A DNA stretch of 64,000 nucleotides from Pseudogymnoascus destructans. Lineage: Eukaryota; Ascomycota; Leotiomycetes; Thelebolales; Thelebolaceae. The stretch is from the NCBI RefSeq assembly GCF_001641265.1, contig NW_020167522.1:62001-126000 (forward strand), given 5' to 3'. Position numbers and translations under genes: made by a program. Below the pieces are notes generated by a model. That model was not told the origin of the DNA. It saw nothing but the letters and a program-made list of their open reading frames with translations, and searched no databases. Below, piece by piece: positions 24,697-37,340 of this stretch (positions are counted from its first letter, which is position 1; the number at the start of each line of letters is the position of its first letter).

Positions 24697-27600
24697 ATGC
24701 TTCTCCCAACACGCGCTGGATATTCGAGTCGACCATGCGCCAGCTTCGTTAGGCTCGCAAAGCTCAAGGCGCGGGATGAAACCACACATCTCAGTCGCGG
24801 CGCGGTACGACGCGGATTCGCAACAGATGGAGCCATTTCAGAAGATGACCAGACGAAGAGCACATCTTCCCTTGCCAGTATGTATTGCGCACGCGATGGT
24901 AGTATTGTACACCCTACTAACGACTTCGCGCAGAGACTTCAAACCCCCGTTTTAATGAAATAGGGGTGCAGCAACTTAGTAGCCATGTCCACTCCCAAAT
25001 ATTCCCGGGACCGTCAGTTGCAGCGCCAAAAGAACTTGTCGAGCTTTCGAGAGATCATTTGCAACGACACGAGCTCCTTGGCAAGAATACAGACGATAAC
25101 CCGCCGATATCGTTCGATTTACCACTACTCCAAGGCGAAACCCTTGATGAGCACTTCTATAAACTAGGCACGGATGCTGGGGAACCATACTTTGGTTATG
25201 CAAACCAGTTTACAAAGGCAAACGGTCCACCCAAACCGCGGAAATGGGTGCATCGAAGCGGCTGGACGAAGTACTATAGTGATGGGAGGACCGAAGTAGT
25301 GGATGCGCCGAACGAGGAGATGTTATGTTTCGACACCGAAGTTATGTGGAAGGAGAGTTCGTATGCCGTCATGGCATGCGCAGTCAGTCCCACTGCCTGG
25401 TATGCCTGGTTATCGCCTTGGTTGCTTGGAGAGTCGGAATCCGACAGACACCTGATACCTCTTGGGGATCCACAACACCACCGGATAATTGTTGGCCATA
25501 ACATTGGCTACGACAGAGCCCGTATCGCAGAGGAATACTCTATAAACCAGTCGAAGAACTTCTTTCTCGACACCATGTCGCTACACGTTGCCGTTAATGG
25601 AATGTGCTCCAGGCAACGACCAACCTGGATGAAGCACAGAAAAAACCGAGAGCTACGAGATAAAATCGCACACGAGACCGATAACATCGAATTGGCCGCC
25701 CTTTTAGGCGATAGGGGCCTCACTGAAGAAGAGGAGGAGCTGTGGGTGGGCAGAAGCTCAGTTAATTCTCTACGAGATGTCGCCAAGTTTCATTTGGATG
25801 TCACCATTGACAAGGCCCAACGAGATAGTTTTGGAGAGCTCGACCGCGCTGGCATTCGAGGCAAACTGGACGAGCTGTTGGATTACTGTGCTGCGGATGT
25901 CTCCATCACACATCGTGTGTACAAAATCGTCTTCCCCAATTTCCTCGCGACATGCCCTCACCCCGTGAGCTTCGCTGCATTGAGACATCTGTCGTCTGTC
26001 ATCCTCCCAGTTGACAAGTCGTGGGAGTCATATATCGCCAATGCAGAAGCTACATATCTCAAGCTCTCTGATTCCGTCCAGGAACGCCTAATCGCACTGA
26101 CTGAGAAGGCCCTGGAGATTAAAGGAGATGAGGAGAAGTGGAGCAATGACCCGTGGTTGCGCCAACTGGACTGGTCCGGCCAAGAAATCAAAATGGTAAA
26201 GGGCAAGAAGAAGAATGACCCTCCAAGACCAGCGGCACGGCAAAAGATGCCAGGTATGCCAGCGTGGTATAAGGGCCTTTTCGCCAAGGCTGATGCGCCA
26301 ATCAACTTGACTGTCAGGACCAGAGTTGCCCCGCTCCTGCTTCGATTGGCATGGGGTGGACACCCATTGTTTTGGTCTGATAAATACGGCTGGACATTCC
26401 GGGTGCCGGTTGCAGAATCTCAGAAGTATAAGGAGTTGCAGATGCAGAGGTGCACCGAGTTTGACGAGAAAGATATAGCACTGAGAGACGATACGGGCGG
26501 CGTTTTTTACAAGATCCCGCATAAGGATGGGCCAACGGCACGGTGTGCAAACCCGATGGCGAAGAGCTACATGTCATATTTCGAAAAGGGCATCCTATCA
26601 TCGGAGTACTCGTACGCAAAAGAGGCCCTTGAGATGAACGCTTCGTGCTCCTACTGGATAAGCGCAAGAGATCGTATCATGTCACAGATGGTAGTATATG
26701 ATGCTGATCTTCAAAAGCCAGCCAAGGGACAAGCATCTAACGACACTGGCTACATTCTGCCACAAGTTATCCCTATGGGCACGGTGACAAGACGAGCTGT
26801 CGAGAATACTTGGCTTACAGCAAGTAATGCCAAGGCAAATCGAGTCGGATCGGAATTGAAGTCGATGGTTAAGGCGCCGCCAGGATATTGCTTTGTGGGA
26901 GCTGATGTGGACTCTGAAGAGCTTTGGATTGCCAGTCTAGTCGGTGATGCTCAGTTCAAGTTACATGGTGGGAATGCCTTGGGATTCATGACCCTGGAAG
27001 GCACCAAAGCAGCTGGAACTGATTTGCATTCGAGGACTGCTTCAATCTTGGGCATTACCAGGAACGATGCCAAGGTGTTCAATTATGGGCGTATCTACGG
27101 AGCTGGTCTCAAGTTTGCGTCTACTCTACTCAGACAGTTCAACCCCGGATTATCGGAAGCAGAAACCACAAAGGTTGCCACGGCTCTGTATAAGGAGACC
27201 AAGGGAGCCAAGACTAACCGGAAGGCGTTACACAAGAGGCCTTTCTGGCGTGGAGGAACCGAGAGCTTTGTCTTTAATAAGCTCGAAGAATTTGCTGAGC
27301 AAGAGAGGCCGCGGACTCCAGTCCTCGGAGCAGGAATTACGGAAGCATTGATGAGTCGATTCATCAACAAAGGTGGCTTCATGACGTCGAGGATCAATTG
27401 GGCGATTCAATCGTCTGGTGTCGACTATCTGCACCTTCTGATAATATCGATGGACTACCTGATTCGTCTGTTCAACATCGATGCCAGACTCGCAATCACT
27501 GTCCACGACGAAATCAGGTACCTGGTCCGCGAGGAGGATAAATACAGAGCCGCAATGGCTTTGCAAGTGTCCAACGTCTGGACTCGAGCCATGTTCTCTC

Positions 27601-28160
27601 AGCAAATGGGCATCAATGACCTTCCCCAGTCCTGTGCTTACTTCTCGGCCATCGACATCGACCACGTTCTCCGCAAGGAAGTGGATATGGACTGCATCAC
27701 ACCCTCGCACCCAACTAAAATCCCCCACGGAGAGTCGATGGACATAATGCAGCTCCTTGCCAAGGGCTCGCTAGCAAAACTGGAACCGAGCATCCAGCCG
27801 ACCGACGCACCAAAGCTCGACGGCATCAAGTACACCCATCGCCAACCCGTGATGGAGGCACTAGAGAAGGCCAACCTCAGCTTCCTCAAAGCGCAAATCA
27901 CAGCTGACGAGAACGAACTAAAAGAGATCGTCAAAGTCCAACGTAAAGTCCTCGACGCCGACGAGAAGACCGCGAAGCCGAAGCAAACACGCGCTCGCAA
28001 GATCCTGCCATACCAGGCGCACGCGGAATTAATGGAGGAGCCACTTAATATCACGGACTTGCTAGAGAGCAACTTCAGGAAGGACACGAGGAAGAAACAG
28101 CAGCACTACCCGTGGGAAGAACAGATGCCGCCGCGGTATAAACCCACACACCGCTGGTAA
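24697..28160 (+). CDS. mip1: Mitochondrial DNA polymerase gamma
   Basis: Family-A polymerase that replicates mitochondrial DNA. Two exons, 24697-24877 and 24934-28160 (intron 24878-24933 with GTATGT donor and CTAAC branch site), 3408 nt, 1135 aa. The N-terminus is rich in Arg, Ser and Ala and lacks acids at first, as in a mitochondrial presequence. Proofreading exonuclease motifs: FDTE (about residue 192), GHNIGYDRARI (about 248) and YCAADVSITH (about 378). Polymerase motifs: A, GADVDSEELW (about 715); B, NYGRIYGAG (about 776); C, HDEIRYLV (about 917). The C-terminal extension is basic, as in other fungal Mip1 proteins. All catalytic residues visible; no breaks. Confidence 0.95.
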
Positions 28161-28590
28161 CACACTATCATATCAGATGTAAGCTTTCATATGTCGGGGG
28201 AACACAATTGTACAGGATGGGAACGGGAACTGGCGTATACGAGCGTTGTTGGCAGGGTGGAGCGGAGCGGGACGGCGGCGCTTCTTGTGTGGGAATAGTG
28301 TGTTGTATATTTGATTGGGAATAGCGGGCTGCAAACAAAAGACGACGGGACGTCTATAATGAAAACTGTAATGCTCGTAGTTTGTTCCGGCTGGCCTTTC
28401 TCAATGCGATTTCACGTGATACTAAGCTTGTTGGGATCAACATCGCTCAGCCACATCCAGGCTGACATGCCTTGCGGAAGGAACACTTCGATGCAAGTGT
28501 CCTAAAGTAAATACACAGACGCAGGCTTCGTCCCCCCTCCCACGCCCAGCTCCACGCACCCCCAATCGCAGCACACATGCATCACGTGCC
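28161..28590. other. Spacer, no gene seen
   Basis: 430 bases between mip1 and the next plus-strand gene. Contains the mip1 3' end and the promoter of the small membrane-protein gene. No structured element recognised. Confidence 0.4.
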
Positions 28591-29316
28591 ATGTCCACCA
28601 CCGACAACAACGACTCCCCCCTCTCCATCACCTCCTCCATCACCGGGATCCTCACCTTCCTCGTCGCCATAACCGCCACAATCTGGCTCCGCATCTCCGC
28701 CATCCGCACCGCCGACACCGAGTACTCGCGCGTCAAAACCGCTCTAAGCTGGTACAAAACCGAGTCAGAATGGATCCACGACCTGGTCGCCACGCAGCGG
28801 GACGCCCAGGACCGGACGCGGGGGAGTTTCGATGGGTTTTTTTTGGATAAGGACCTAGCGTGGAGGGAGAAGGGGAGGGGGAGGCAGAGGGAGACGGAGA
28901 TGTATGTTTTTGTGCTTGATCAGCTTGGGACGCTGGAGGAGAGGTTGTTGGAGATGGTGACGGCGGTGGAGGTTAGGGCGGAGGGGAGCTGGAGGGAGTG
29001 GCAGGGGGAGGGGCAGGGGGGTGGGTGGGGGGGAGGCGCGAAGAGGTGGTGGAGGAGGACGAGGATTGGGGTTTATTGGTTGCCGGTTAGGACGAAGGCG
29101 TTGGAGCTGGTGAGGCAGAGGGATGCGTTGGGGAACAGGGTACTGTTTGCGCAGTTGGCTATGGTTTCTTCGTAAGTGCCTTTTGGGAGGGGGGGGGAGG
29201 GGATGCTGACTTTGTGTAGTAGGTTGGCGGATGGGGAGGAGAGGGCGAATAGGCAGGATGAGAGGATTAGGGAGTTGTTGGATACGGTGAGGTCTTTTGA
29301 TGAGAGGTTGCCGTGA
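28591..29316 (+). CDS. Small single-pass membrane protein, function unknown
   Basis: I do not recognise the family. Two exons, 28591-29171 and 29220-29316 (GTAAGT donor, TAG acceptor), 678 nt, 225 aa. After a short polar N-terminus there is one clear hydrophobic span, ITGILTFLVAITATIWLRIS (about residues 18-37), then a charged region predicted to be helical, a Gly/Trp-rich insert around residue 140, and a charged C-terminal helix (DGEERANRQDERIREL). The second half is very purine-rich (GGGGAGG runs) on the coding strand, which generates a long artefactual Pro/Arg open frame on the other strand. Confidence 0.7.
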
Positions 29317-30587
29317 GGTGGGTTGGAAAAGGATGGATGGATTTGGCGTTTGGGTTGGGACATCAACAATCATGGAGTTGTTGTATGATATAGAAGGTAT
29401 GTGGCATACTATATGATATTCTCATATAATAACCGAGCAAGTCAAGAGGGAGAGCACGTGGCATATATCCTTTTATATATAGTTTGGCAGCTGGTGTTCT
29501 TAAATTCGTCATTGGAAGGTCTGGCAATCATTAGCTGGCCGTTTGCTGGAACTGATGGAGAACGATTGTTTGAGCAAAGACTGATGCTGGGCCTTGTTTG
29601 TGGCATAGACATGTTAGGTGTATCCCCATGAAACCAAGCATCAGTCCTGCCAGACAAAATGAATCCATCCGTGGTCCTGGCGCAAATTCATATAGAAATA
29701 TGCCAATTTGCGCAAAACCGGCCTCAGGTTCACCTGATCGGCCCATATCAAGTCTTCTGGGAGCAGTTAGTTGTTCCGTAATCACAAAGTATAGCCCGTA
29801 TACACCGCTCAAAGTGATAGATGCCGTCTGCGAGACGGGGTCATTCATCAGCCCTGCTAAAGAAAAAATGAAGCCATCTAAAGATATTGCGCAAATTCAC
29901 CTTAAGCTAGATAGATTTGCGCACAAAGCACAAGAGACCCTGTAACTCCATAGATTCTAGCACATGCTCGCCCAAAAGCCCCTAAATGACCGTGTCCTTT
30001 CAGCGTCTAAAAGCCCCTATGCGACCCTGTCTCCCCCTAGGATTTCAATCCAAGAGCCCCTAACTAACCTGTTACACGGCAGGTTTCTAGCACAAAGATG
30101 TGCTAGACCACACAAAGCCACCCCCCCTATTACTCTACACGCGCCTAGACTAGCCTTGCCTGCTCATCGGGTCAACGTGAAGCCGACCCCCTTGCCACTT
30201 TGCGCAAAACCTGTCTAGAGGCGAACAGATTTGCGCAACAACGGGATTCAATTAACCCGGCCGGTCATGTTTGTCTTAAAAGGGGGGTTGGTCTTCATTA
30301 CAGAGGGCGCTGGACATTAGCAGGACTGGCGGGGACGGTTGGGTCTCAAAGGCTACACTACTACACGCACGCACGATCATGAGACAACAGAAGAACTACA
30401 TAACATATTGTTTTGTCCAAACGTAAACTACCATTCCCGGCCACACAAAGGCTGTAATGTAATGGGTATCCAAAGCATATATAGCATATTACCTCCCTCC
30501 CCTCCATCGCACATCTCACAAACTGAACCCGCTCCAGCGCCGTCTTATATACACGAATCTAACACCTGCCCCATATCTCACACCCCC
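29317..30587. other. Gene-free spacer with TTGCGCAA dyads and decayed direct repeat
   Basis: 1.27 kb between two convergent genes with no supported coding frame. A diverged direct repeat begins at 29639 (CATCAGTCCTGC) and again at 29847 (CATCAGCCCTGC), each followed by an AATGAA segment and CGCAAATTCA. Palindromic TTGCGCAA-like cores occur in three pairs about 20-30 bp apart: 29681/29708, 29887/29915 and 30199/30230. Around 29978-30070 the phrase AGCCCCTA recurs three times. This looks like a decayed repetitive element; I cannot name it. Confidence 0.45.
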
Positions 30588-33500
30588 CTACGCCGCCTCC
30601 TCCATCCCCTCCCACCCCCCTTCCATCTCCAAAAACACCCTCACCCTCCCCTTCACCTGCCCCAGCTCCCCCCCCAACGCACTCTCCCACTGCTCCTCCA
30701 CACACCTAACCTTCTCCTTCAAATCATCCGTCAACGTCCTCCCCTCCGCCTCACTCTCCTCCGCCACCTCCCCGCGCACCACCTCCGCCCCCTCCCCGCC
30801 CGCAACGCGCTCGCTCTCCTGCGCCCGCGCCCGCGCCGCCGTAACAGCCGTCTTAACCTCATGTAACAAGCAGAGTAGGTTCGTCTGGCTCTCGATGAAC
30901 TGGTATGTGCTCCTCCCGCCGTGCTCGAGGAGGCTGTAGAGGTACTGCATCGGCCACTCGTGGTAGGCGGGGTTCTCATCATACTCCCCCGCCGGGATCT
31001 GTATTCTGAATTCCCTCGTCACAATCCCAGGGATCTTATCAAGGATACTCCTTAGCCCCGGCGCAATGTCCCAGAACGCACTAAGTTGCACCTCCACCCC
31101 CCTCACCACATTTGCCTCCACAACATCCATAAACTCCATCGTCCTTCCCAACGCCCCCTGCGCGAACTCCACGCGTCGCTTCCCCGCGTCGTCCGCGAAG
31201 AAACGCTCAGCGCCTACGACCTTGTCGCCCCGTCCCGCGAGCCGGTAGGGTTCAATCACCATATCCCTGTACCGATCATTGCGATCAGATAGCAAATCAT
31301 ACAACTCAGCATGCAGCTGCTCGCGCGCCTCAAAGATCCACTTCAACAGCGTCAATTTCTCCAGTAGCTCAGGCTGCTCATCGCCCTCCTCCTGCGTGGC
31401 AGTCGGATCCTGCGCGCGCGCGTCGTCAAAGAGCTGGCTTCGGAGCTGTTCGAAGAGGGTTGTACAGGTGTGGACGCGCTCCATGAGGAGGTCATTCACC
31501 GGCGCCACGACGGCGGTTTGGAAGCGCTCAAATGAGGCTTTGGATGTAGCTTTCGTGTGCTCGTTCTCCGTAGCCGCAGCATCAGCCTCCGCCTTCGCGG
31601 CGTCCGCATACGTCATACTCCCCGCCTCGATATCGCGCACGATAGTAGCGCGAAGTGCTTGTCTGCGCTGCGTGGCTGCTGCGCATGCCACATGGCGCGC
31701 CTGCTCGTCGTCGGTTAGGAAAGACGCTTTAGTAGCTTCGACGTCGGTGAATTTGCTGAGTTGGCGCACGGAGGTGCGGATCTCGGTTAGGTCGGGGTGG
31801 TTGTTGTTGACGGCGGGGTGGTGGCGGGGGTATGGCGGGGGGAGGGTGACGAGGCGCGAGACGTCGAGGTGGCGCGGGTTGGAGGTGGGAGGGGCGGGGG
31901 AGTGGTTGAAGTGGTTTGTGGGTGTTTTGTTGGGGGGGGAGGTGGGACCTTCGTCGTGCCAGCCTGTTTTTTCGGGGGGGTATTCGTCTGGGCCGTAGGA
32001 GGCGTAGTTACTTGGACCTGCTTTTGGAGACGACTGCGGTGGCTGTGAGGGTGTCGAATTTCCGTTCCCCTCCCATTGCAGCGACTCACGCAACTCCCGC
32101 GGCATTCCCATGTACTTTGACTCTCTCTTCGACCGCTCTAACACTGTCGGCGACCCCCCCGAGCCAGATCGACCCACCTCCCACCATCTACTCGACGGCC
32201 TACCCCTTGAACTCGACTCCTCCTGAGCCTGACTCGCGCTCATACTTGGAATCGGCGACAGCGATGGCATATACCCCGTCCACCACGTTGACTCCGGCCT
32301 CGACCCCGGCCCCGCAGACCCCATACTCGACGCCGACGACGGCGCAGAATCAATCGGTCCCGTCTGTAGCGGTGGCAGGCCGCTCAACCCCTTATGCTCC
32401 GCAGTATTGGAATGCGACCCAAACGAGCTCCGCTTCGAGTGCGTATACGGCCGGAACAGGTCGCGCGTCAGCTCTAGCACCTCTGATCCCATCGCATCGA
32501 TGGCTGAGGTGTATAACTTCCGTCGGATACGCGATTCGGAAACGATGAAATCGGCAAAGAGCCGGATGCGCTCCTCGTCTGTGGCAGCTGACGCCTCGCG
32601 CAGGATGAATTGCTCATGCCGCTGCAGTGCCTCGTGGCTGAAACTCTCAGCTGCTGGTGATGGCAACTGACGAGACGGCGCGCGCTTCGGCGACAATGGC
32701 GCTGGCATACCCTGGTCCTTTAACGGCGTGTGTAGGATGTGCGAGATCGGCCGAGGCGAGCTGTCCGCGCGACGATGCGAGATCGGCGGTGGTGTTGGGA
32801 GAGACTTGGGTGGTATATTCGGGTTATGTCCTTGATACGAGTTTTGTGACGGATACTGTGCCGGCGAGAACGGCGGCGTAGGTGCTTCGGTGCGGTTCGT
32901 AGAGTTCAGTGGCTGGGGCGTTGAGCCGCGGGACTCGGGCTGTTGGATATCCGCCAACCGATGCGTAACGTGGCTGAGTGTCCGCGACGAATTCGGCGTA
33001 TTCTGGCTTTGGTAGTTGGGTGTCCTGGAGAAGTTCGGGGTGTCCTGGTTATGGAACGAGCGTGCACTCGAGGGGTTCGATTTTGTAACCTCTGGGCGCC
33101 TGCCAAGCACGGTCATGGGTGGCACGACGATGTCAGCGGGGGTGATGGCCTCGGCCCAGGGGTTGTTCGAGGGCTCTTCAATCGCAACAGCCTTGCCGGA
33201 TCTACTCTCGCTCCTCCGCTCTCGAATACTCTTTGGCTCGCCTCGAACCGCATGTGCTCTTGTTAATCCGGACGAGCTGGACCCGGAATTCGACTCCGTG
33301 TGGCCGCACGAGCTGACACTCGATGTGTCGATGTGTAGCGCACCGGGAGGGAGTGGTGACCGTGGTCGTGGTGCGCCTGGTACCATTCGCGGGCTGTCTA
33401 CCCAACCCGCAGGCGTAGGGGGAACAGGGCCCAACGTAGAAATAGGCGCCGGTCTGCGCGTCGGCGGCGACACAACCGGGTCAACGCCCTCTGGACGTGA

Positions 33501-34401
33501 TAGACTTTGCGACCTGGAACTCGATTGCGGGGGTGGCCCTGGCGGAGGAGGTGGTAGTGGCATCCCTGGTTTCCATCTCGACGTCGAAGAATTGCGCGAA
33601 CGAGAAGCTGCGCCGGTAGGAGTTCCGATTGCGCTTGCTGAAACCGCACGTCTGGAGGCTGGAGGCCTCTGCTCAGCAACAGCGGCGGAGAATGCCTCTG
33701 TAGACGGCTCCAAATTAAGTGGCGGGGGCCTGTGGGATGGTGGCTGGTCTCTTATATCAACCGACCCGCGTGGCCTAGACGACGACGGCAGGTCTCTGCT
33801 TATATCTATCGATCCGCGTTGCGACGGCTCCGGCACTTCTGGTGTTGTCGGCTTGCGGTGGAAGACATTTCCAAGATGACTGAGAAGTGGTTGTGCTCTA
33901 TCCCTCGATCTTGTTCGCGATATCGGAGGAGGGGGTGGGAAGGCAGCCGCAGTCACTTCTGGCGATGGTCTGTATGCGGCGCCTCCAGGGCTACCGCGGT
34001 TTAGCGGTGACGCCGAGGTGGCCGAGTCTAGCGGGGAGAAAGTAGTCGCGCTGTTATGGCTTCGAGGCGGCGAGTAAGGTGGAGGGGCAGGTGCTACATC
34101 ACAATATCAGCCACAGCGCATTGAATTTATAGGAAGCTAACATACCCATAACCACATCTGAAGGAGACGGTGAATACCGCCCATTATCAGGCGAATACCC
34201 CGTCTGCGCACCACCCCATTGCTGCGGATTGTACTGCCTCACACCGCTGGCAGGTGAATAAGGCGTCTGGTGGTGAAAAGGCGAGCTCAGACTGACAGCT
34301 GAGTTCGGGGCCTGGAACTGCGGCGGCGGCGGTCCCAGCTGCGTCGCGAGGGGGTTGAGATTCTGGCGGCGCCGTTGGGAGGCTTCGGCGAGGCTGCTCA
34401 T
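30588..34401 (-). CDS. Large proline/serine-rich protein with conserved-looking helical C-terminus
   Basis: Not a family I recognise. Two exons, 34401-34146 and 34093-30588 (intron 34094-34145), 3762 nt, 1253 aa. The N-terminal two thirds are disordered, rich in Pro, Ser and Arg, with many PPPP and SRxxS stretches suited to SH3/WW binding and phosphorylation. From about residue 800 the composition becomes that of a folded helical domain: FTDVEATKASFLTDDEQARH, alternating Ala/Glu/Lys helices likely to form a coiled coil, then EFRIQIPAGEYDENPAYHEW near residue 1130. This layout suggests a scaffold acting at the cell cortex or cytoskeleton, but that is inference. ATG at 34401 (SSLAEASQRRR) chosen over an upstream in-frame ATG at 34446. 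Confidence 0.75.
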
Positions 34402-35718
34402 CGTCGCGTAGCAGGCTAGGGATGAGCGTGGGAGAGGGAGGCTCAAGCTGGTGCTGCTGCGACTTCAGGAGGCGAGTTGCATCAGGCGCGGCTATCACAA
34501 TAAAGCTTGGGGTTTGTCGCGCGCTACGGGCACTTGACGATGAGAGTGACGAGAGGTTGAAGCGACCAGTTCGGCGGCCATATAGGGAGGAGAGTCGGGG
34601 CGTGGATTAGGCAACAAGCTTGTGGCCAACAAGCTCTGGCTAGAAAAAGGCTGATATTGATATGCAGGCAATCATGGAAGTTGCCATATTACAGTGGACG
34701 AGGCTCGATCATCTCCCTGACACCAAGAAGAGACTCCACCACCTTATTTCCAACATTTCCAACTGAATTGGCCAAGTCTTGGAAACGGGTTGGGCGTGGT
34801 CCCCTCCGCGGCTCCGCATTACTGTATCTTCTGGCATCACAGAGTGGACAGAGTGAGTGGACAGAGTGGACTATATTGGCCGCATCGGGTGAGACGCCCG
34901 TGGTATGCACACTTCATGCAGGACAGGGAGCACGATTGGGGGTGTATGGAGTGAAATTCTCAGCGGGCGGATCCCAGAGATGACCCAGGGGCGGTCCCCT
35001 ACACGAAATGCACGGGGAGCGCACGCCATGGCAGGGAGTGGTGTGTGCTGTGCGCACACTGCAGTGTGTGTGCATCCATCCCACTGAGCCAAAAAGACTA
35101 TAGTATTCCAGCCCGGTGGAATACGCGTAACACGCTCGGTGTGCTGGGTCTATCACTTGAAGAAATGGGCGAAGTGAGCAAAGTACAAGCTGTGATTCGC
35201 CGTTTTCGCCGTTCTCGCGGGCGTGGTTGGTTGTTTCGGAAGTATTGGCACGTTGGCGGCTAATAGGCGACTGTGAGTGGTGGCGGGAGGGAGGGGAGGT
35301 ATACGGAGGTAATGTTCAAAAGGTCTTATGAGTGGATCGAGCATGGGACCCCAGAATTTGTGCACAACAGCATAAACTCATGTATGGATCACATATGAAT
35401 TAGAACCAATTTTGCAACTCTGACCTGACCATATGCACGACGTGACTAATTCAGGGGTCCCCTGCTCTGATCCCGTGACTCTGACGCTTGCCGTAACAGA
35501 CAATATAAACCCTGTTCTCACCTAAAAACAAGACCAACGGACCAAAATCAAGTCCTGTGTCCTGGTACGTCGTTACTCTGGCTCTCTATTTTGTCTCGCC
35601 TTTGACTTACCAGTTGTTGCCCGTCGCTGTCCCCTGCTGATTCGCTAGCCTCCGCCCTCATTGTGGCATTTGGACTTTCTCTCTCGTCGCTGGCCCTCGG
35701 AAGCGCTGCCAGATTTTG
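34402..35718. other. Spacer, no gene supported
   Basis: 1.3 kb upstream of the proline-rich gene (minus) and of the Harbinger relic (plus). Short tandem copies of GAGTGGACA occur at about 34848-34870, and a GT/CA-rich self-complementary stretch (TGTGCGCACACTGCAGTGTG) at about 35046-35066. Short open frames here have no protein-like composition. Confidence 0.4.
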
Positions 35719-36908
35719 ACGATGTCGGCCGAGAGCTTGGATGAGGGCTTGGGAAGGGTGGACCTGCTAGACTGGCTCCGAGAGGACATCGAGCCTCTCG
35801 ATGTCCATCCAATCGAGGAGGAGGAGGGTCACGGTCACGGCGACGACGAGGAGAAGGGCGAGGAGGAGGATAACAATGATGCTGTTGCTGTTGCTGTGGT
35901 GGCAGCATGCTTGCATTATCAACGCAAGCGTCTGCGCCAGCAGGCTTCTCTCGAGTAGTGCCATATGAATATTTGCACCACCAGTTTTCTTTGGACATTA
36001 ATATGCCCGCCGGACGTGCACGAGTTTGGCTCCGGTTTTCAGTTGCAGAGATCCGGGAGCTTGCGCCTTTGCTTCGCCTTGGAGAAATCTCCTGGCGAAG
36101 CCGTTATCAGGCAGATCCGGAGACAGCTCTGTGCGTGCTGTGCGCCCGTCTCTCGTCGCCTGGGCGGTGGGCCCCTCTCACCGACATCTATGGCCGGTCG
36201 GAGAGTTGGCTCTGCACTGCCTTTAACGACGTGTGCTGCTGGCTGGCGGAGGTGTTTGGTCCAGTCTTGCACTGGCATCACCAGTTAACAAGATACTCGC
36301 GGCTAGCGGAGTTCTCAGCGGGTGTGAGACGGGTTGGAGGGGTGGACGGTGGTGGGGCTTTGTGGATGGCACCTTTCGAGGCCATTGCCGTCCACTTGGC
36401 CAAGATGCTCAGAGGGAGGTATACTCTGGGCATAAACGGGAACATGGCTTGAATTATCAAGCTATTGTTACACCTATGAGCTGGTTTCGTCGCTCGTTGG
36501 CCCCTTTCCTGGTCCAACGAATGACTGGGTTATGTGGCGGAAGTCTGGCTGCGAAGCAGCTATTCGCAAGGTATATCTTGCTCTCTCTCTCTCTCTCCCC
36601 CCTTCTCTCTCTCTCCCCTTCTCTCTCTCTCCCCTTCTCTCTCTCTCCCCTTCTCTCTCTCTATTTAAGCTATACTAACATATCTACAGGTTATGGAGGG
36701 GAATCCCCTCCTTTCTGTCTACGGCGACCCAGCATACTCTGCTGCATACGGCATCTCCTGTCCCTTTGAGCATCCAGAAGGCCGGAGGATGCTTGACGAT
36801 GACAAGCAGCAGTTTAACACTGCTTTGTCAAGGGTCCGGATCGAGGTTGAGAGAGCGTTTGGCAAAACGCAAGATGCACCCCCCCACTCACAAAACTTAT
36901 CAACATAA
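35719..36908 (+). pseudogene. PIF/Harbinger transposase relic
   Basis: Decayed DDE transposase of the PIF/Harbinger superfamily. Readable segments in order: acidic N-terminus from 35719; YEYLHHQFSLDI and EIRELAPLLRLGEISWRSRY (from about 35960); RLSSPGRWAPLTDIYGRS; the first catalytic Asp in GFVDGTFRGHCRPLG (about 36356); YSGHKREHGLNYQAIVTP; PFPGPTNDWVMW; the second Asp in VYGDPAYS (about 36718); and the Glu in RVRIEVERAFG (about 36846). At least three frame changes break it (about 35940, 36338 and 36475). An intron about 36570-36688 is filled with CT microsatellite. The C-terminus after AFGKTQ is lost. I could not find terminal inverted repeats. Confidence 0.85.
36572..36662. repeat. CT/CCCCTT microsatellite
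   Basis: About 90 bases of (CT)n interspersed with CCCCTT, inside the putative intron of the Harbinger relic. It separates a GTATAT donor-like site from a CTAAC branch site and CTACAG acceptor. Confidence 0.9.
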
Positions 36909-37340
36909 CCTCCGTAGTACAGCGCCATAAAGTTTCCATATGGGTCGGTGCTTTTCCCATACAAATGATGTCACCTGTTGTAAATAAAGAGCCTTTGTTA
37001 TACTTGTCTATTTAGAAGTGTTGCTTTTGCTCTTACATAGGGCTTCAAAACACGTTTTAGCTACTCTAATCCATTGCCATTTGCTTATAACCTCCTTTGG
37101 AATCCAGCTCTATAGGACATTCTATCCCTTAAAGATAACGAGGGGGTTGATAACTGTTCTATCTATATAGATGCACTTAACAGCAGACACCCACTCCTGC
37201 CTTCCTAGATGTGCTTGAGATCGCGTCCTAAGTGTAGATGTTATAGCCTACTCTACTAGCAGCGCTAAGACAAGGAATGGATGAGTTATAGAGAGGTTAT
37301 AGGGACAAGGACCACATGACCTAACCTGTTAGAGGCTATG

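Noticed and set aside
27228..27728. Minus-strand 166-codon frame in mip1
   Set aside because: Lies opposite the conserved polymerase motif C region; no independent support.
28855..29373. Minus-strand Pro/Arg-rich protein
   Set aside because: Complement of GGGGAGG runs in the membrane-protein gene.
33016..33879. Plus-strand 287-codon Gly-rich frame
   Set aside because: Shadow of the Pro/Ser-rich minus-strand coding sequence.
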